A stretch of 64,000 nt of DNA from Rubrobacter taiwanensis. Its GTDB lineage: Bacteria; Actinomycetota; Rubrobacteria; Rubrobacterales; Rubrobacteraceae. Both the position numbers and the translations under genes were made by a program. The notes beneath the pieces were generated by a model that saw only the letters and a list, made by a program, of their open reading frames with translations, had not been told where the DNA came from and made no database searches. The stretch is from contig NZ_SKBU01000015.1 in the NCBI RefSeq assembly GCF_004337705.1, forward strand, positions 326,529 through 390,528. The letters run 5' to 3'. Each line of letters starts with the position of its first letter. Within the stretch, counting starts at the first letter, position 1. Of this stretch, positions 43,666 to 53,255 are shown in pieces.

Positions 43666-43905
43666 ATGTCGCTGCTCAGAGGCATTCTGGCGCTCGTAAT
43701 CCTCATAATCCTGACCCACGTGGTTTTGGTGTACCTGGGATACGGTGCCGACACGCACGAGGTCATCTCCGTGATCTACGCGCTCGGAGACCTGCTGCAG
43801 ACGCCGGTGCAGATGTTCCTGGCCGCCGGATTCTACACCACATCTCTGGTGGCCGCCGCAGCTTACTTCCTGCTCTACCTCCTGCTGGGGGCCGCGCGCC
43901 GCTAG
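43666..43905 (+). CDS. Small membrane protein, tandem paralogue 1 (79 aa)
   Basis: MSLLRGILALVILIILTHVV, a polar middle (YGADTHEVISVIYALGDLLQTPVQ) and a second membrane helix (SLVAAAAYFLLYLLLG). AAAGGAA precedes ATG. Clearly related to the next gene; both contain the HEV..V..LG-L..-P-Q pattern. Function unknown. Confidence 0.7.
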   Translation: MSLLRGILALVILIILTHVVLVYLGYGADTHEVISVIYALGDLLQTPVQMFLAAGFYTTSLVAAAAYFLLYLLLGAARR

Positions 43906-43994
43906 GACCAGTCTCCAGCGGGCGTTTGAAATCTGCCCGGCCGGACCGTTATGCTGGTCTCCGGAGGGCGGGAGAGAGAAAGGAACTGCGCCCG

Positions 43995-44237
43995 GTGGGA
44001 CTTCTGAGAACGATCCTGACCCTGATCGCTCTGGTCGTACTGGCCCATGTGGCTCTGGTCTTCCTGGGCTTCGGACCGGAGAACCACGAGGTCGTCGCCG
44101 CCGTCTTCGGCCTCGGAGAGCTCTTTGAGGCCCCGATACAGCTCGTGCTCCCGGATCGGGGCTTCTACGTCACGGCTCTGGCGGCCGCAGCCGCGTATCT
44201 GATCCTGGCCTTCCTGCTCGGCGTTCTGGAGAGCTGA
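43995..44237 (+). CDS. Small membrane protein, tandem paralogue 2 (80 aa)
   Basis: GLLRTILTLIALVVLAHVAL, NHEVVAAVFGLGELFEAPIQ and LAAAAAYLILAFLLG align with 43666-43905 along the whole length. GTG 43995 is the homologous start; a frame extends 23 codons further upstream without similarity. Ends next to the convergent permease gene with no gap. Confidence 0.7.
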   Translation: MGLLRTILTLIALVVLAHVALVFLGFGPENHEVVAAVFGLGELFEAPIQLVLPDRGFYVTALAAAAAYLILAFLLGVLES

Positions 44238-44238
44238 G

Positions 44239-45093
44239 CTATCCCTTTACCGCTCCGGCGGTAAGGGCGCTTACGATGTAGCGCTGCATCAGGACGAAGA
44301 CCGCGATCACCGGTGCGATGGCGATGATGCTCGCGGCCGAGAGGTAGTGGAGCGTGACCGCATCGGCGGAGTCCCGCAGGTTGACGAGCCCCACCGAGAC
44401 GGGGTAGAGATCGCGATCATCCAGCAGGATGAACGGGATCACAAACTGCGACCAGCTCAAGACGCCGACCAGGATGCCGGCCGAGACGATCCCCGGCAAA
44501 CTCACGGGGAGCAGCACCCTCCAGAGCAGCTGCATCCGGGTGCAGCCGTCCACGATCGCGGCCTCGTCCAGCTCGTAGGGGATGGTGTCGAAGTAGCCCT
44601 TGAGGAACCAGACGGTGAACGGCAAGAAAGCGGCCACGTAGACGGTTATGAGGCTCGCATAGTTGTTCAGCAATCCCAGCCCCACGAAGAAGCGGTAGAG
44701 CGGGATGGCGATGACGACCGGCGAGATCATCTGGAAGACGAGGATCGCCATCAGCGAAGGCTTCTTGAAGTGAAACCTGAAGCGCGAGAAGCCGTAGGCA
44801 GCGCAGACCGCGACGGCCAGCGTAAGGAGAACGGTGAAGAACACGATGATCGCGGAGTTCAGAAGGTAGCCGGTGATGGGTGTATTCCGCAGCACGAAGG
44901 CGTAGTTCTCCCACTGCGGATCGGTGGAGAACCAGATCGGGGGCGTCGCGAACAGCTCCGGCACGGACTTGAGCGACATCGAGAATACCCAAAACACCGG
45001 GAAGACGAAGAAGAGCGTGATGAATGCGAACGCCAGATACAGCGCCGCATCAGACCACCGCCGCCTGCGAACCCGACTTCTCTTGGCCATCAT
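44239..45093 (-). CDS. Sugar ABC transporter permease, CUT1 MalG-like (second system)
   Basis: 284 aa, six membrane segments; EAA loop ELDEAAIVDGCTRMQLLWRV followed by LPVSLPGIVSAG. ATG overlaps the stop of the MalF-like gene. Last gene of the second mannosidase operon. As in the first operon there is no ATPase gene nearby. Confidence 0.92.
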   Translation of the reverse strand: MMAKRSRVRRRRWSDAALYLAFAFITLFFVFPVFWVFSMSLKSVPELFATPPIWFSTDPQWENYAFVLRNTPITGYLLNSAIIVFFTVLLTLAVAVCAAYGFSRFRFHFKKPSLMAILVFQMISPVVIAIPLYRFFVGLGLLNNYASLITVYVAAFLPFTVWFLKGYFDTIPYELDEAAIVDGCTRMQLLWRVLLPVSLPGIVSAGILVGVLSWSQFVIPFILLDDRDLYPVSVGLVNLRDSADAVTLHYLSAASIIAIAPVIAVFVLMQRYIVSALTAGAVKG

Positions 45094-46004
45094 TCAATCC
45101 CCTGCCGCCGCTCGATGTACCGGAGATAGACGAACGTTATGATCATGTTCACGGCCAGCAGCATCACGGCCGCCGCAGCCCCGCGCCCGAGGTTGAGCTG
45201 CTGGAAGATCTGGTAGTAAATCGAGAGCGCTATCACCTCCGTACCCCGGCCCGGCCCCCCGCCGGTGAGCGCCATCACCATGTCGAAGGTGTTGAACGTC
45301 TCTATGGTAACTATTATCAGCGTGATGAACAGCACCGGGGCCAGCAGCGGTATCATGACCCGCGTAAGCCGCTGCCAAGCGTTCGCGCCGTCTATCTTCG
45401 CCGCCTCCAGCACGTCTTCGGGCAGCGTCTGCAGCCCGGCGTAGATCAGGATCATGCTGAACGCCGTCCCCCGCCAGATGTTCGCCACCGTTACCGAGGC
45501 GAGCGCGGTGTTCGGCTCGGAGAGGAAGGGGATCGAGCCGAACCCGACCAGATTCGCGAGGTGGTTCAGGATGCCCGCCGCCGACTCCTCGTAGAGGATG
45601 CTCCAGATGATCCCGATGATGACCCCCGGTATGGCCCAAGCCGAGAGCACCGCCGTGCGCGTCACGATCGTCCCCCTCAGCCCCCGCCGCACGCCCTGAT
45701 CTACCACCAGCGCAATGATGAACCCCAGCAGAACCTGAAAGACCACGCTCGCGAAGACGAAGATGAACGTGATCCTCAGCGTGCTCAAAAAGTCGGGGGA
45801 GCGCAGCAGCGTTATGTAGGACTCCAGCGTGTAGGCGTACTCCGGCCTGACCAGACTCGCGTCGGTGAAGCTGAGGCGCAGGATCTCCAGGATCGGGTAG
45901 ACGAAGACCAGAACGAGCACGAGCGCCAGCGGCAGCAGCCACGGCACCGGGGTGTCGCCCGGCCGCCAGCGGGATGCCGCCTTCTCCTCAGCTACCTTCT
46001 CCAC
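45090..46004 (-). CDS. Sugar ABC transporter permease, CUT1 MalF-like (second system)
   Basis: About 304 aa from GTG 46004, which has GGGGGA ten bases upstream; a TTG at 46070 would add 22 charged residues and overlap the binding-protein gene. Hydrophobic segments begin VPWLLPLALVLVLVFVYPIL. EAA loop: DVLEAAKIDGANAWQRLTRV. Heterodimer partner of 44239-45093. Confidence 0.9.
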   Translation of the reverse strand: MEKVAEEKAASRWRPGDTPVPWLLPLALVLVLVFVYPILEILRLSFTDASLVRPEYAYTLESYITLLRSPDFLSTLRITFIFVFASVVFQVLLGFIIALVVDQGVRRGLRGTIVTRTAVLSAWAIPGVIIGIIWSILYEESAAGILNHLANLVGFGSIPFLSEPNTALASVTVANIWRGTAFSMILIYAGLQTLPEDVLEAAKIDGANAWQRLTRVMIPLLAPVLFITLIIVTIETFNTFDMVMALTGGGPGRGTEVIALSIYYQIFQQLNLGRGAAAAVMLLAVNMIITFVYLRYIERRQGIE

Positions 46005-46047
46005 AGCTCCCGCGTCCCCCTCTCCGGCCGGTCGTCCAGCTTCTCTA

Positions 46048-47382
46048 CTAGGCTCCCACCGCAGCCGCAACCCGGTCCAGCGCCTGCTCGGGCTCGGTCT
46101 CGCCCGTGATCACGCCGGAGAGCGCGACCTGCATCTCGGCCGAGATGCTCTCGTAGACCTCCGCCGCAGGCCGTACCCGCGCGTACTGGTCCAGATGCTC
46201 CCGGAAGGAATCCGTGTACTCGTTCCCCTCGTACTCCGGCAGGTCGAAGACCGTCTCGCGCGGGGGCAGATACCCGCCGACGTTGCACCAGCCCGTCATG
46301 CCCTCATCTCCCACGAAGACGGCGTTGAGGAAGCTTATGGCCGCCTCCCGCTTCTCCGGATCCTCGGTGAAGATCCCCCACATCTGCCCACCAGAGGTAG
46401 TCGCGAAGCTGGAGCCGTCCTCGGCGGGTATGGGCGCCACCCCCCACTGCTCGACGAACTCCTCCTCCCCCACGATCTCCTGCAGCATGCTCACCTGCCA
46501 GTTGCCGCCGTGGAACATGGCCGTGTTCCCCGAGGCGGCATCCCCGTTGAGATCCGTCTCCAGCCCGTAGGTCGTCACGCGCTGCGGCGTGATGCCCTCC
46601 TGCACGCAGCTCCGGATGTACTCCAGAACGTTGATCATCGCCTCCCGGTTGGCACCCTCGGCGAAGACGGGGTTCCCTTCTTCATCGGTGAGCTCTCCGC
46701 CCTGAGACCAGAAGAGCGGCAGGACCGTTGTCGTCATCGTAGCCTCGTCCCGGCCCGCCGGGAAGAGGTAGGCGTCAAGACCCTCGTTCGCCAGATCCCG
46801 GCCCAGCTCCAGCACCTCGTCCCACGAAGCGGGCGGCGTGTCTATGAGGTCCCTCCGGTAGTAGAGTACCCGCACGTCGGTGGTGAACATGAGCCCCCGC
46901 ACCTCTCCAGCATCGTCTGTCATGAGGTCCTGCGCGAAGGGGAAGTAGTCGTCGAGAGAGACGCCCTCGCCCAGATCCTCCAGCGGCTGCACGTGCTCAT
47001 AGAAGCGGGGGAAGAGATAGGAGTCCACCATCGCCGTGTCCGGCGCCCGGCCCTGAGAGGCCTGCTCCAGCAGCCGGGCGTTGGCCGCCCCGATGTCCGC
47101 CACGGTGACCAGCGGCTCGATGGTGTAGCCGTGCTCCTCCTCCCACCGGGCGATGGCCTCCTGCAGATACTCGACCCGGGCCTGATCGGTGCCCTCCAGC
47201 GAGTACGAGGGTATGGCCTGCCACTGCAGCGTCTCCTGCAGCTCGTCCCCCGGGCCGCAGCCGGCCACGCCCATAAGCGCGAGCCCGGCCACCCCAGCGC
47301 CGCTCAGCTTTAGGAAGTCGCGGCGGCTTATGCCGCTTGCATTCCGGGACAAAACGCGGCGCCCGACACGCCTACTCTTCAT
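46048..47382 (-). CDS. Tat-type lipoprotein solute-binding protein (second sugar ABC system)
   Basis: 444 aa. The N-terminus carries a twin-arginine signal, SRRDFLKLSGAGVAGLALMG, ending in a lipobox (GVAGC), so it should be exported folded and then lipid-anchored. The family blocks APDTAMVDSYLFPRFYEHV and VRVLYYRRDLIDTPPASWDE fit family 1 binding proteins. AAAGGAG precedes ATG at six bases. Located between the mannosidase and the permeases. Confidence 0.92.
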   Translation of the reverse strand: MKSRRVGRRVLSRNASGISRRDFLKLSGAGVAGLALMGVAGCGPGDELQETLQWQAIPSYSLEGTDQARVEYLQEAIARWEEEHGYTIEPLVTVADIGAANARLLEQASQGRAPDTAMVDSYLFPRFYEHVQPLEDLGEGVSLDDYFPFAQDLMTDDAGEVRGLMFTTDVRVLYYRRDLIDTPPASWDEVLELGRDLANEGLDAYLFPAGRDEATMTTTVLPLFWSQGGELTDEEGNPVFAEGANREAMINVLEYIRSCVQEGITPQRVTTYGLETDLNGDAASGNTAMFHGGNWQVSMLQEIVGEEEFVEQWGVAPIPAEDGSSFATTSGGQMWGIFTEDPEKREAAISFLNAVFVGDEGMTGWCNVGGYLPPRETVFDLPEYEGNEYTDSFREHLDQYARVRPAAEVYESISAEMQVALSGVITGETEPEQALDRVAAAVGA

Positions 47383-47398
47383 GTTACGCTCCTTTCCC

Positions 47399-50128
47399 CT
47401 AACGGCTACGAGCGAAGCATATTCGCAGTGTCTCTATTCTGGCTCCTCCTATAGCCAGATGCACTGCGTTATCCCGAACCTCAACACTCTCGCCCCCCTC
47501 TTCGTTGAGGTTCACGCGCTGTGCTGAGACCAATGGTAACCCGAATTTCAACTTCGTGCAAACTGTCTTATCTGAAGCGTTGAAAACGCGCAGGATGAGT
47601 CCTTCGCCTTCCTCGGCCCGCTTAAGCGCGCTGAGGATGACGGTTTCGGGATGTATCTCGAGGAAGGAAGCATGCTCCAGTGGCTCGTAGCCGGCGTATC
47701 TGCGGTCCCGCTGAACCGCCTTGCCCTGCAGGGAAACCCAGATCTCCTCGGCGTGCCGGTAGACCCCGGCCGACTCCCAGCCCCCGGCGTACGGGACCAG
47801 GGAGTACTCGAACACCTGCGGTCCCGGGCACTGGGCCTCGGGAGTCGGGACCGCAGGACCGGCGGGGACGGGCCTGACGGCGAGGTCGTCGCGCGAGAGC
47901 CAGCCGACGCTCCGGAGCAGGGTGAGGAAGACCTCTCCCTCATCGGTGGCCTCGTACTCCGGCAGCCCCTTGTTAAGCACGGCGAGCCCGGTCCCGTTCT
48001 CCTCGACGCAGACGAAGCGCCGCTGGCCGTGGATGCCGGACATCCGCTCCCGCCAGCCCTCGCTGTCCTCCGGGAGCGTCGGGCGGCGGACCACGCCGAA
48101 GGCCGTCTCGGCGATGGACTCCCGCACCTTGAGCCCCGTGGGGAAGAGGACGCGCAGCCGGTGGTCGAGCGCCCGGTTATCGAACTCGGTGCGGATGTCC
48201 ACGCGGCGGGAGCCGGGCCGGAGCCGGACGCGGCTGGTTATGGAGCAGCTCACCGTCATCTTCGAACGGGCCCGGCGGTCGGCGGTGAGCCCGGAGGGGA
48301 GCTCGAACTCGCCGGAGAGGACGAGCTCGTGCGGGTCGTCGCCGCCCTTCACCCGCCAGTCGATGTCTCCGGAATCCAGCACCGTCTGCTCCGGTGGCGG
48401 GGAGAAGGTATACTCGTCGCCCCCGTCTCCCTCGTCCACGAACCGGTTCATACCGGCGTAGACGCGTCCGGACTCCTTGTGGACGATGGCAAGCGTTCCG
48501 TCCTCCCCGGCCCGGACCGTGAGGTACTCGTTCTCCAGCACGGGCTCCCGCTCCCGCCCGGAGGGAGCGGGATCGAGGCGCTCGCTGGAGCCGTTGGGCA
48601 CCAGCCGGTAGGTGCGGTAGCCCATCGGGGGTATGCGGTCTGCGTCGAACCTGATCAGGACCCGGATCATAAACTTGCGCCGGTTGAGGATATCCTCTAC
48701 GGAGGGCTTCTCTCCGACGATCTCGAAGGGGATCTCCCTCCCGTCGGGGTCCATGAGATGGTAGTCGTCGGGTGTGATCTCCTTCCGCCCGCTCCAGCTG
48801 AAGATGCGCCGGCCGTAAGGGGGAGCCTTGTACGGCAGCACGCCGACCGTCACGCTCCCGCCGCGCTCCCACGGGCTGGGATTGAAGACCACGATCGGGA
48901 TCTCGCCGTTCCGGGCCGGCGGCGCGACCCGGCCGGCCAGATGCCCGAGCGACTCCTCCAGCACCTTCCGGCCGACCTGCATCACCCGGCGCGACCGGGC
49001 GCTCATCTCCCGGTGCACCTCGTCTATGGAGCAGCCGCAGATGGAGTCGTGGGCGTGGTTGCGCAGCAAATCCTCCCAGCAGTGGCGCAGGAAGGCCGAC
49101 TGATCCCGGGCTCCCGCCACGAAAGCCATCGAGGAGAACCGCTCGACCGGCCCCTCCAGAAACTGCTGCGCCGCCTCGTTCTCCTGCTTGAGGTAGATCC
49201 TGGTCGAGAGGACGTTCTTGAGAACGTTGTGGTAGCGCCCGAACCTCAGCTCTCCCCGGTAGGACTTCAGCCGGATGCCGGACTCCCGGATCCTGCGCTC
49301 GAAGTCCTCCAGCCGGCCGTTGTACACCCGGTCTTTCATCGCCGCGTCCAGACCGGAGATGTAGCGGGAGAACTCCCTCTGGACGGCCATGTGATCGCTG
49401 CCGTTCAACAGCAGGATGGTGTCGCTGTCCGTCCGCTCGGCCAGCCGGTCCCGCAGCTCGAAGAGGCTGTCGTAGCTGACGTTCTCCCCGTGGTCTATGG
49501 AGATCTTGCGCGGATCGGAGTCCAGGACGGCGGCGTTTGAGTAGCTCTCGGACAGGTTATGCGCCAGCACCCGCGAGCCGTCCGGAGCCTCCCACCAGAA
49601 CTCGGAGCGGATGTCCCGGAGATCCCGCCCGAGCCCCCGCATGAAGTAGAAGGTGTTTATGCCGAAGCCGCGCAGGATCTGGGGCAGCTGGCTTATGTGC
49701 CCGAACGTGTCCGGCACATACCCCTGCTTCATCACCGGTCCGAACTCCCGCGCCTTGCGGTCCCCGATCAAGAGGTTGCGCACGAGCGCCTCCCCGCTGA
49801 CCAGCGCCTCGTCCGGCTGGATGTACCAGGGTCCGATGTCTATGCGGCCCTCGCGGATCAGCCGCCGCAGCCGCGCCTCATTCTCCGGACGGATGTGCAG
49901 ATAGTCTTCTAAAAGGATTACCTGACCGTCGAGCAGGAAAGAACGGAACTCATCGTCCTCCTCGAGCAGCTCGATGAGCTCGTCCATGAACCGGACCAGA
50001 TAGAACCGGAACTGCTCGAACGTCGCATACCATTCGCGATCCCAATGCGAGTGCGGGACCACGATGATGTGCAGGGATTCGGGATCTGTGGAAACCTCCT
50101 CGGCGAAGGATCTTGCATGCGCCGCCAT
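47399..50128 (-). CDS. GH38 alpha-mannosidase, MngB-like (909 aa)
   Basis: IIVVPHSHWDREWYATFEQF carries the metal-binding His and Asp; GYVPDTFGHISQLPQI near residue 138 holds the nucleophile Asp; HAHDSICGCSIDEVHREM near 355 is a further GH38 block. Length and sequence are close to the bacterial MngB/YbgG group, some of which hydrolyse 2-O-mannosylglycerate or its phosphate. No signal peptide, so it acts on imported substrate. First gene of the operon mannosidase-SBP-permease-permease on the minus strand. Confidence 0.93.
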   Translation of the reverse strand: MAAHARSFAEEVSTDPESLHIIVVPHSHWDREWYATFEQFRFYLVRFMDELIELLEEDDEFRSFLLDGQVILLEDYLHIRPENEARLRRLIREGRIDIGPWYIQPDEALVSGEALVRNLLIGDRKAREFGPVMKQGYVPDTFGHISQLPQILRGFGINTFYFMRGLGRDLRDIRSEFWWEAPDGSRVLAHNLSESYSNAAVLDSDPRKISIDHGENVSYDSLFELRDRLAERTDSDTILLLNGSDHMAVQREFSRYISGLDAAMKDRVYNGRLEDFERRIRESGIRLKSYRGELRFGRYHNVLKNVLSTRIYLKQENEAAQQFLEGPVERFSSMAFVAGARDQSAFLRHCWEDLLRNHAHDSICGCSIDEVHREMSARSRRVMQVGRKVLEESLGHLAGRVAPPARNGEIPIVVFNPSPWERGGSVTVGVLPYKAPPYGRRIFSWSGRKEITPDDYHLMDPDGREIPFEIVGEKPSVEDILNRRKFMIRVLIRFDADRIPPMGYRTYRLVPNGSSERLDPAPSGREREPVLENEYLTVRAGEDGTLAIVHKESGRVYAGMNRFVDEGDGGDEYTFSPPPEQTVLDSGDIDWRVKGGDDPHELVLSGEFELPSGLTADRRARSKMTVSCSITSRVRLRPGSRRVDIRTEFDNRALDHRLRVLFPTGLKVRESIAETAFGVVRRPTLPEDSEGWRERMSGIHGQRRFVCVEENGTGLAVLNKGLPEYEATDEGEVFLTLLRSVGWLSRDDLAVRPVPAGPAVPTPEAQCPGPQVFEYSLVPYAGGWESAGVYRHAEEIWVSLQGKAVQRDRRYAGYEPLEHASFLEIHPETVILSALKRAEEGEGLILRVFNASDKTVCTKLKFGLPLVSAQRVNLNEEGGESVEVRDNAVHLAIGGARIETLRICFARSR

Positions 50129-50220
50129 CGCTCTCTACCGGCTTCACCTCTCCAGTCTCGTCTCTTTCTTACGGGCATCCGTCTCAAACTATATCCACGC
50201 GGGGCGGCAAACCGTACGGG

Positions 50221-50232
50221 TTCTCCGGAGAA
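50221..50232. promoter_or_regulatory. Palindrome TTCTCCGGAGAA in the mannosidase promoter gap
   Basis: A perfect 12-bp palindrome, extended by a third half-site (TTGGAGAA, 50233-50240), in the 114-bp gap between kynB and the second mannosidase gene. A -10-like TATAGT lies on the minus strand near 50195. Possibly the operator of the second mannoside operon; its regulator is not in the window. Confidence 0.35.
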
Positions 50233-50242
50233 TTGGAGAAGT

Positions 50243-50875
50243 TTAATCTTTGCTCCCTCCGAGCAGCACCGCCCGGACCGGGCTGGCGTCGGCGCTCCGA
50301 AGCGCCAGCGGCAGGGCGACGAGCTCGTAGTCTCCGGGCTCGACCCCGTCCAGAACTATGCCTTCGAGTATATGTATATCATGTCTGAGCAGCGCATGGT
50401 GCGCCGGCAGCTCCCTGCTCTCCACCGGGTCCACGGAAGGGGTGTCCACCCCGATCAGGCGCACGCCCCGCTCCGCCAGGTACCCGGCGGCGTCGGGCCG
50501 GAGGCAGGTGATCCCGCGCGGGAAGCGCGAGCGGTCGGTCCAGGAGCCGGTCCTGATCAGGATCCGCTCGGCGCCCCCGAGGTCGTGCCGCCGCAGCTCG
50601 GCAGCGCCGAGGGCCGGGTGCCCGGCGGCGTCTATGACGCGGGCGGGGCCGATGTAGCGCTCGAGCTCGAGCTCGTGCACCTTCGCGCCGGAGTCGTCGA
50701 AGTGGAACGGGGCGTCTACGTGCGTCCCGGCGTGGGTGCTCAGCTCCAGCCGCCCGACGTTCACCGACCCGCTCTGCGCGATGGTCCAGACCAGAGAGAA
50801 GGCGAACTCCGTGTCGCCGGGCCAGACGGGCATCCCCTCCCGCAGCGGCTGCGAGATATCTATTATCTCCCTCAC
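50243..50875 (-). CDS. kynB: Kynurenine formamidase (cyclase family)
   Basis: 210 aa. [21 protein letters not shown] at the start and the metal motif [14 protein letters not shown] are the KynB signatures. It hydrolyses N-formylkynurenine to kynurenine. GTG 50875 overlaps the kynU stop, so the two are coupled. Tryptophan dioxygenase (kynA) is not in the window. Confidence 0.93.
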   Translation of the reverse strand: MREIIDISQPLREGMPVWPGDTEFAFSLVWTIAQSGSVNVGRLELSTHAGTHVDAPFHFDDSGAKVHELELERYIGPARVIDAAGHPALGAAELRRHDLGGAERILIRTGSWTDRSRFPRGITCLRPDAAGYLAERGVRLIGVDTPSVDPVESRELPAHHALLRHDIHILEGIVLDGVEPGDYELVALPLALRSADASPVRAVLLGGSKD

Positions 50876-52146
50876 GCGACCACGCCGCGCCGGTTGTCGT
50901 AGCGGCGGTACTCCCGGGCGGTCATAATCTCCTTCAGCCGCCGCACCGCCTCCCACACATCGGCGAAGGAGACGTACAGCGGCGCCGGGGCCAGCCGGAT
51001 GACGTCGGGAGCCCGGAAGTCCGGAACGACGCCCCGCTCTTTGAGCGCCCGGCAGATGCCGGGCGCTCTCTCGTGCTCCAGAGCGACGTGCCCGCCCCGG
51101 CGCTCCTCTTCGCGCGGGTTGCCGATGCGGAAGCCCATCCCGGCCAGCTCGTGCTCGATGAGACGCATCATGTACTCCGTGAGGCGCAGCGACTTCTCGC
51201 GCAGGCGCCCGATACCGGCCTCGGCGAACATCTCCAGCGCCCCGATGAGCGGCGCCGCGCTGAGGATGTGCGGCGTCCCGATCTGGTACGCCCCCGCTCC
51301 CTCCGCCGGTGCGAACTCATGCTCCATGTCGAACTGGCGTTCCTTGTCCGAGCCGAACCATCCGGCGAGGCCGGGGAGCGCTCCGAAGTGCCGCCGGTTC
51401 ACGTACAGCCCCCCGACCGCCCCCGGCCCGCCGTTCAGATACTTGTAGCCGCACCAGACCGCAAAATCCACGCCCCACTCATCGAAGGCGTGCGGGACGG
51501 CCCCGACGGAGTGTGAGGCGTCCAGCCCGAGGAGCACCCCCTTCCGGCGCGCCTCGGCAGCTATCCGCCCGGCGTCCAGCAGCTGGCCGCTGCGGTAGAG
51601 GACGGTCGGCAGGACGGCCACGGCGACCTCGCCGGTCATGGCCGCCAGGATATCTTCCTCCTCCAGCGTGCGGCCGTCCCGGCTCGGGACGCGCAGGAGG
51701 TGTTCGGCCGGGTCCAGGCCGCGGAGGCGGAGCTGGCCCGCAATGGCGTAGATGTCCGAGGGGAAGGCCAGCTCGTCGGCCAGGATCTTCGTGCGCCTCC
51801 CCGCCGGGCGGTAGAAGGTGGCCAGCAGCTGGTGCAGGTTCACCGTCGTAGACCCGGTGACGATCACCTCCGGAGGCTCGGCCCCGAGGAGCGGAGCGGC
51901 CAGCGCGCCCAGCCGTTCGGAGAGGTAGAACCAGGGATGCCCGCCCTCCGTCCAGCCGTCTATGCCCCGAATCTTCCAGCTCTCGACGATCTCCCCCAGC
52001 GAGCGCTCGGCCCGCCGGGAGAGGAGCCCGAGCGAGTTGCCGTCGAGATAGATGCGCCCCGGCTGCAGGTAGAACTCCTCCCGGAACCGGGCGAGCGGGT
52101 CGTCCCGGTCCAGAGCGTGCGCGAACTCCTGCGTGGCGTCGAACAT
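50872..52146 (-). CDS. kynU: Kynureninase
   Basis: 424-aa PLP enzyme cleaving kynurenine to anthranilate and alanine. [38 protein letters not shown] and the Schiff-base Lys in [14 protein letters not shown] are typical. ATG 52146 with GGAGGAGC upstream. Forms a kynUB operon; the product anthranilate could return to tryptophan or be degraded. Confidence 0.96.
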   Translation of the reverse strand: MFDATQEFAHALDRDDPLARFREEFYLQPGRIYLDGNSLGLLSRRAERSLGEIVESWKIRGIDGWTEGGHPWFYLSERLGALAAPLLGAEPPEVIVTGSTTVNLHQLLATFYRPAGRRTKILADELAFPSDIYAIAGQLRLRGLDPAEHLLRVPSRDGRTLEEEDILAAMTGEVAVAVLPTVLYRSGQLLDAGRIAAEARRKGVLLGLDASHSVGAVPHAFDEWGVDFAVWCGYKYLNGGPGAVGGLYVNRRHFGALPGLAGWFGSDKERQFDMEHEFAPAEGAGAYQIGTPHILSAAPLIGALEMFAEAGIGRLREKSLRLTEYMMRLIEHELAGMGFRIGNPREEERRGGHVALEHERAPGICRALKERGVVPDFRAPDVIRLAPAPLYVSFADVWEAVRRLKEIMTAREYRRYDNRRGVVA

Positions 52147-52193
52147 GGCTCCTCCGGACAGTATCATAGCGGAGTGGGAGAGGCGAGGACAGC

Positions 52194-53093
52194 ATGAGCC
52201 CGGTCGCCGCGGTGGACATTGGGGGGACGCGGACCCGGATCGCGCTCTTCGCGGAGGGGGAGCACGAGCCGCGGGAGTGGAAGGAGTTCCCCACGCCCCG
52301 TGGAGGAGACGTGCTGGAGGAGATCTCGGCCGCGCTGCGGGAGCTGCCGGGGATCGGGGCCGTGGGCGTCGGCTGTCCGGGACCGCTGGACCCGAGGAGC
52401 GGGGTCGTGCTCAACCCTCCTAACCTCTCGGCGGCGTGGTGGGGCCTGGAGGTGGCAGGCATCCTGGAGGAGCGGCTGGGGGTTCCGGCGGCGCTGGAGA
52501 ACGACGCCAACCTGGGAGCACTGGGCGAGTCGGCCCACGGCGGCGGGTGCGGGCGCGATCCGGTGCTCTACGTCACGGTCTCCACCGGCATCGGGACCGG
52601 GCTGGTAGTCGGGGGCGAGATCTTCGGCGGCGCGCGCGGCTACGCCGTGGAGCTGGGGCACGCTCCCATCACCGACGGGCCCCGGTGCCGCTGCGGGAGG
52701 TTCGGCTGCCCGGAGGTCGTGGCCTCCGGCACCGCGATAGCCCGCCGGGCACGGGAGGCCGGCCGGAGAGTGGGGGCGGGCGGGGCGCGGGAGGTTCTGG
52801 AGGCCGCCGCCGGGGGCGACGGCCTCGCCCGCCGGGTGGTGGAGGCCTCGGCACGGGATCTGGGCCGGGCGCTGGCGAACGCCGTCTACGCCTATGACCC
52901 GGAAGTAGTGCTGCTGGGCGGCGGGGTGTCGCAATCCGACCTCTTCCTCGAGCTCGCGCGGGAGGCGGTGGAGGCGGAGATCACGCTGCCCGCCTTCCGG
53001 GGGGTGGAGATCCGGCGGGCCCACCTCGGGGAGAGAAGCGGCATCTACGGGGCGCGGGCGCTGGCGGAGAGGCGTGCCGCGAGTCCCGGATGA
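52194..53093 (+). CDS. ROK-family sugar kinase (glucokinase-like)
   Basis: 299 aa. [19 protein letters not shown] phosphate loop, [11 protein letters not shown] with catalytic Asp, ELGHAPI and the zinc motif [10 protein letters not shown]. Hexokinase-type ROK enzyme; glucose or a mannose-type sugar are possible. Divergent from kynU by 47 bp. No HTH domain, so it is a kinase rather than a ROK repressor. Confidence 0.9.
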   Translation: MSPVAAVDIGGTRTRIALFAEGEHEPREWKEFPTPRGGDVLEEISAALRELPGIGAVGVGCPGPLDPRSGVVLNPPNLSAAWWGLEVAGILEERLGVPAALENDANLGALGESAHGGGCGRDPVLYVTVSTGIGTGLVVGGEIFGGARGYAVELGHAPITDGPRCRCGRFGCPEVVASGTAIARRAREAGRRVGAGGAREVLEAAAGGDGLARRVVEASARDLGRALANAVYAYDPEVVLLGGGVSQSDLFLELAREAVEAEITLPAFRGVEIRRAHLGERSGIYGARALAERRAASPG

Positions 53094-53139
53094 AGCCCGC
53101 AGGACGCGGTGCTATACTTCCGGAGATCCAAATCCCCCG

Positions 53140-53188
53140 CTGAGGCGTACATCATGGCGCCACAACCTATTGCCGGATAGGTCCTCAG
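53140..53188 (+). promoter_or_regulatory. Nested stem-loop in the leader of the osmoprotectant transporter operon
   Basis: CTGAGG / CCTCAG (53140-53145, 53183-53188) enclose CCTAT / ATAGG (53166-53170, 53177-53181). A -10-like TATACT is at 53113-53118, so the fold would be in the 5' UTR. I cannot assign it to a known riboswitch class. Confidence 0.3.
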
Positions 53189-53255
53189 ACACCTGGAGCG
53201 AGAGGCCCGGGACGTTATGCGTACCCGATGCGAGGTGAAGAATGGTGGAGAAGCC

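Noticed and set aside
47651..49540. 629-codon plus-strand frame across the second mannosidase
   Set aside because: It is antisense to a well-supported GH38 gene; His/Pro/Arg-rich composition is typical of GC-rich mirror frames.
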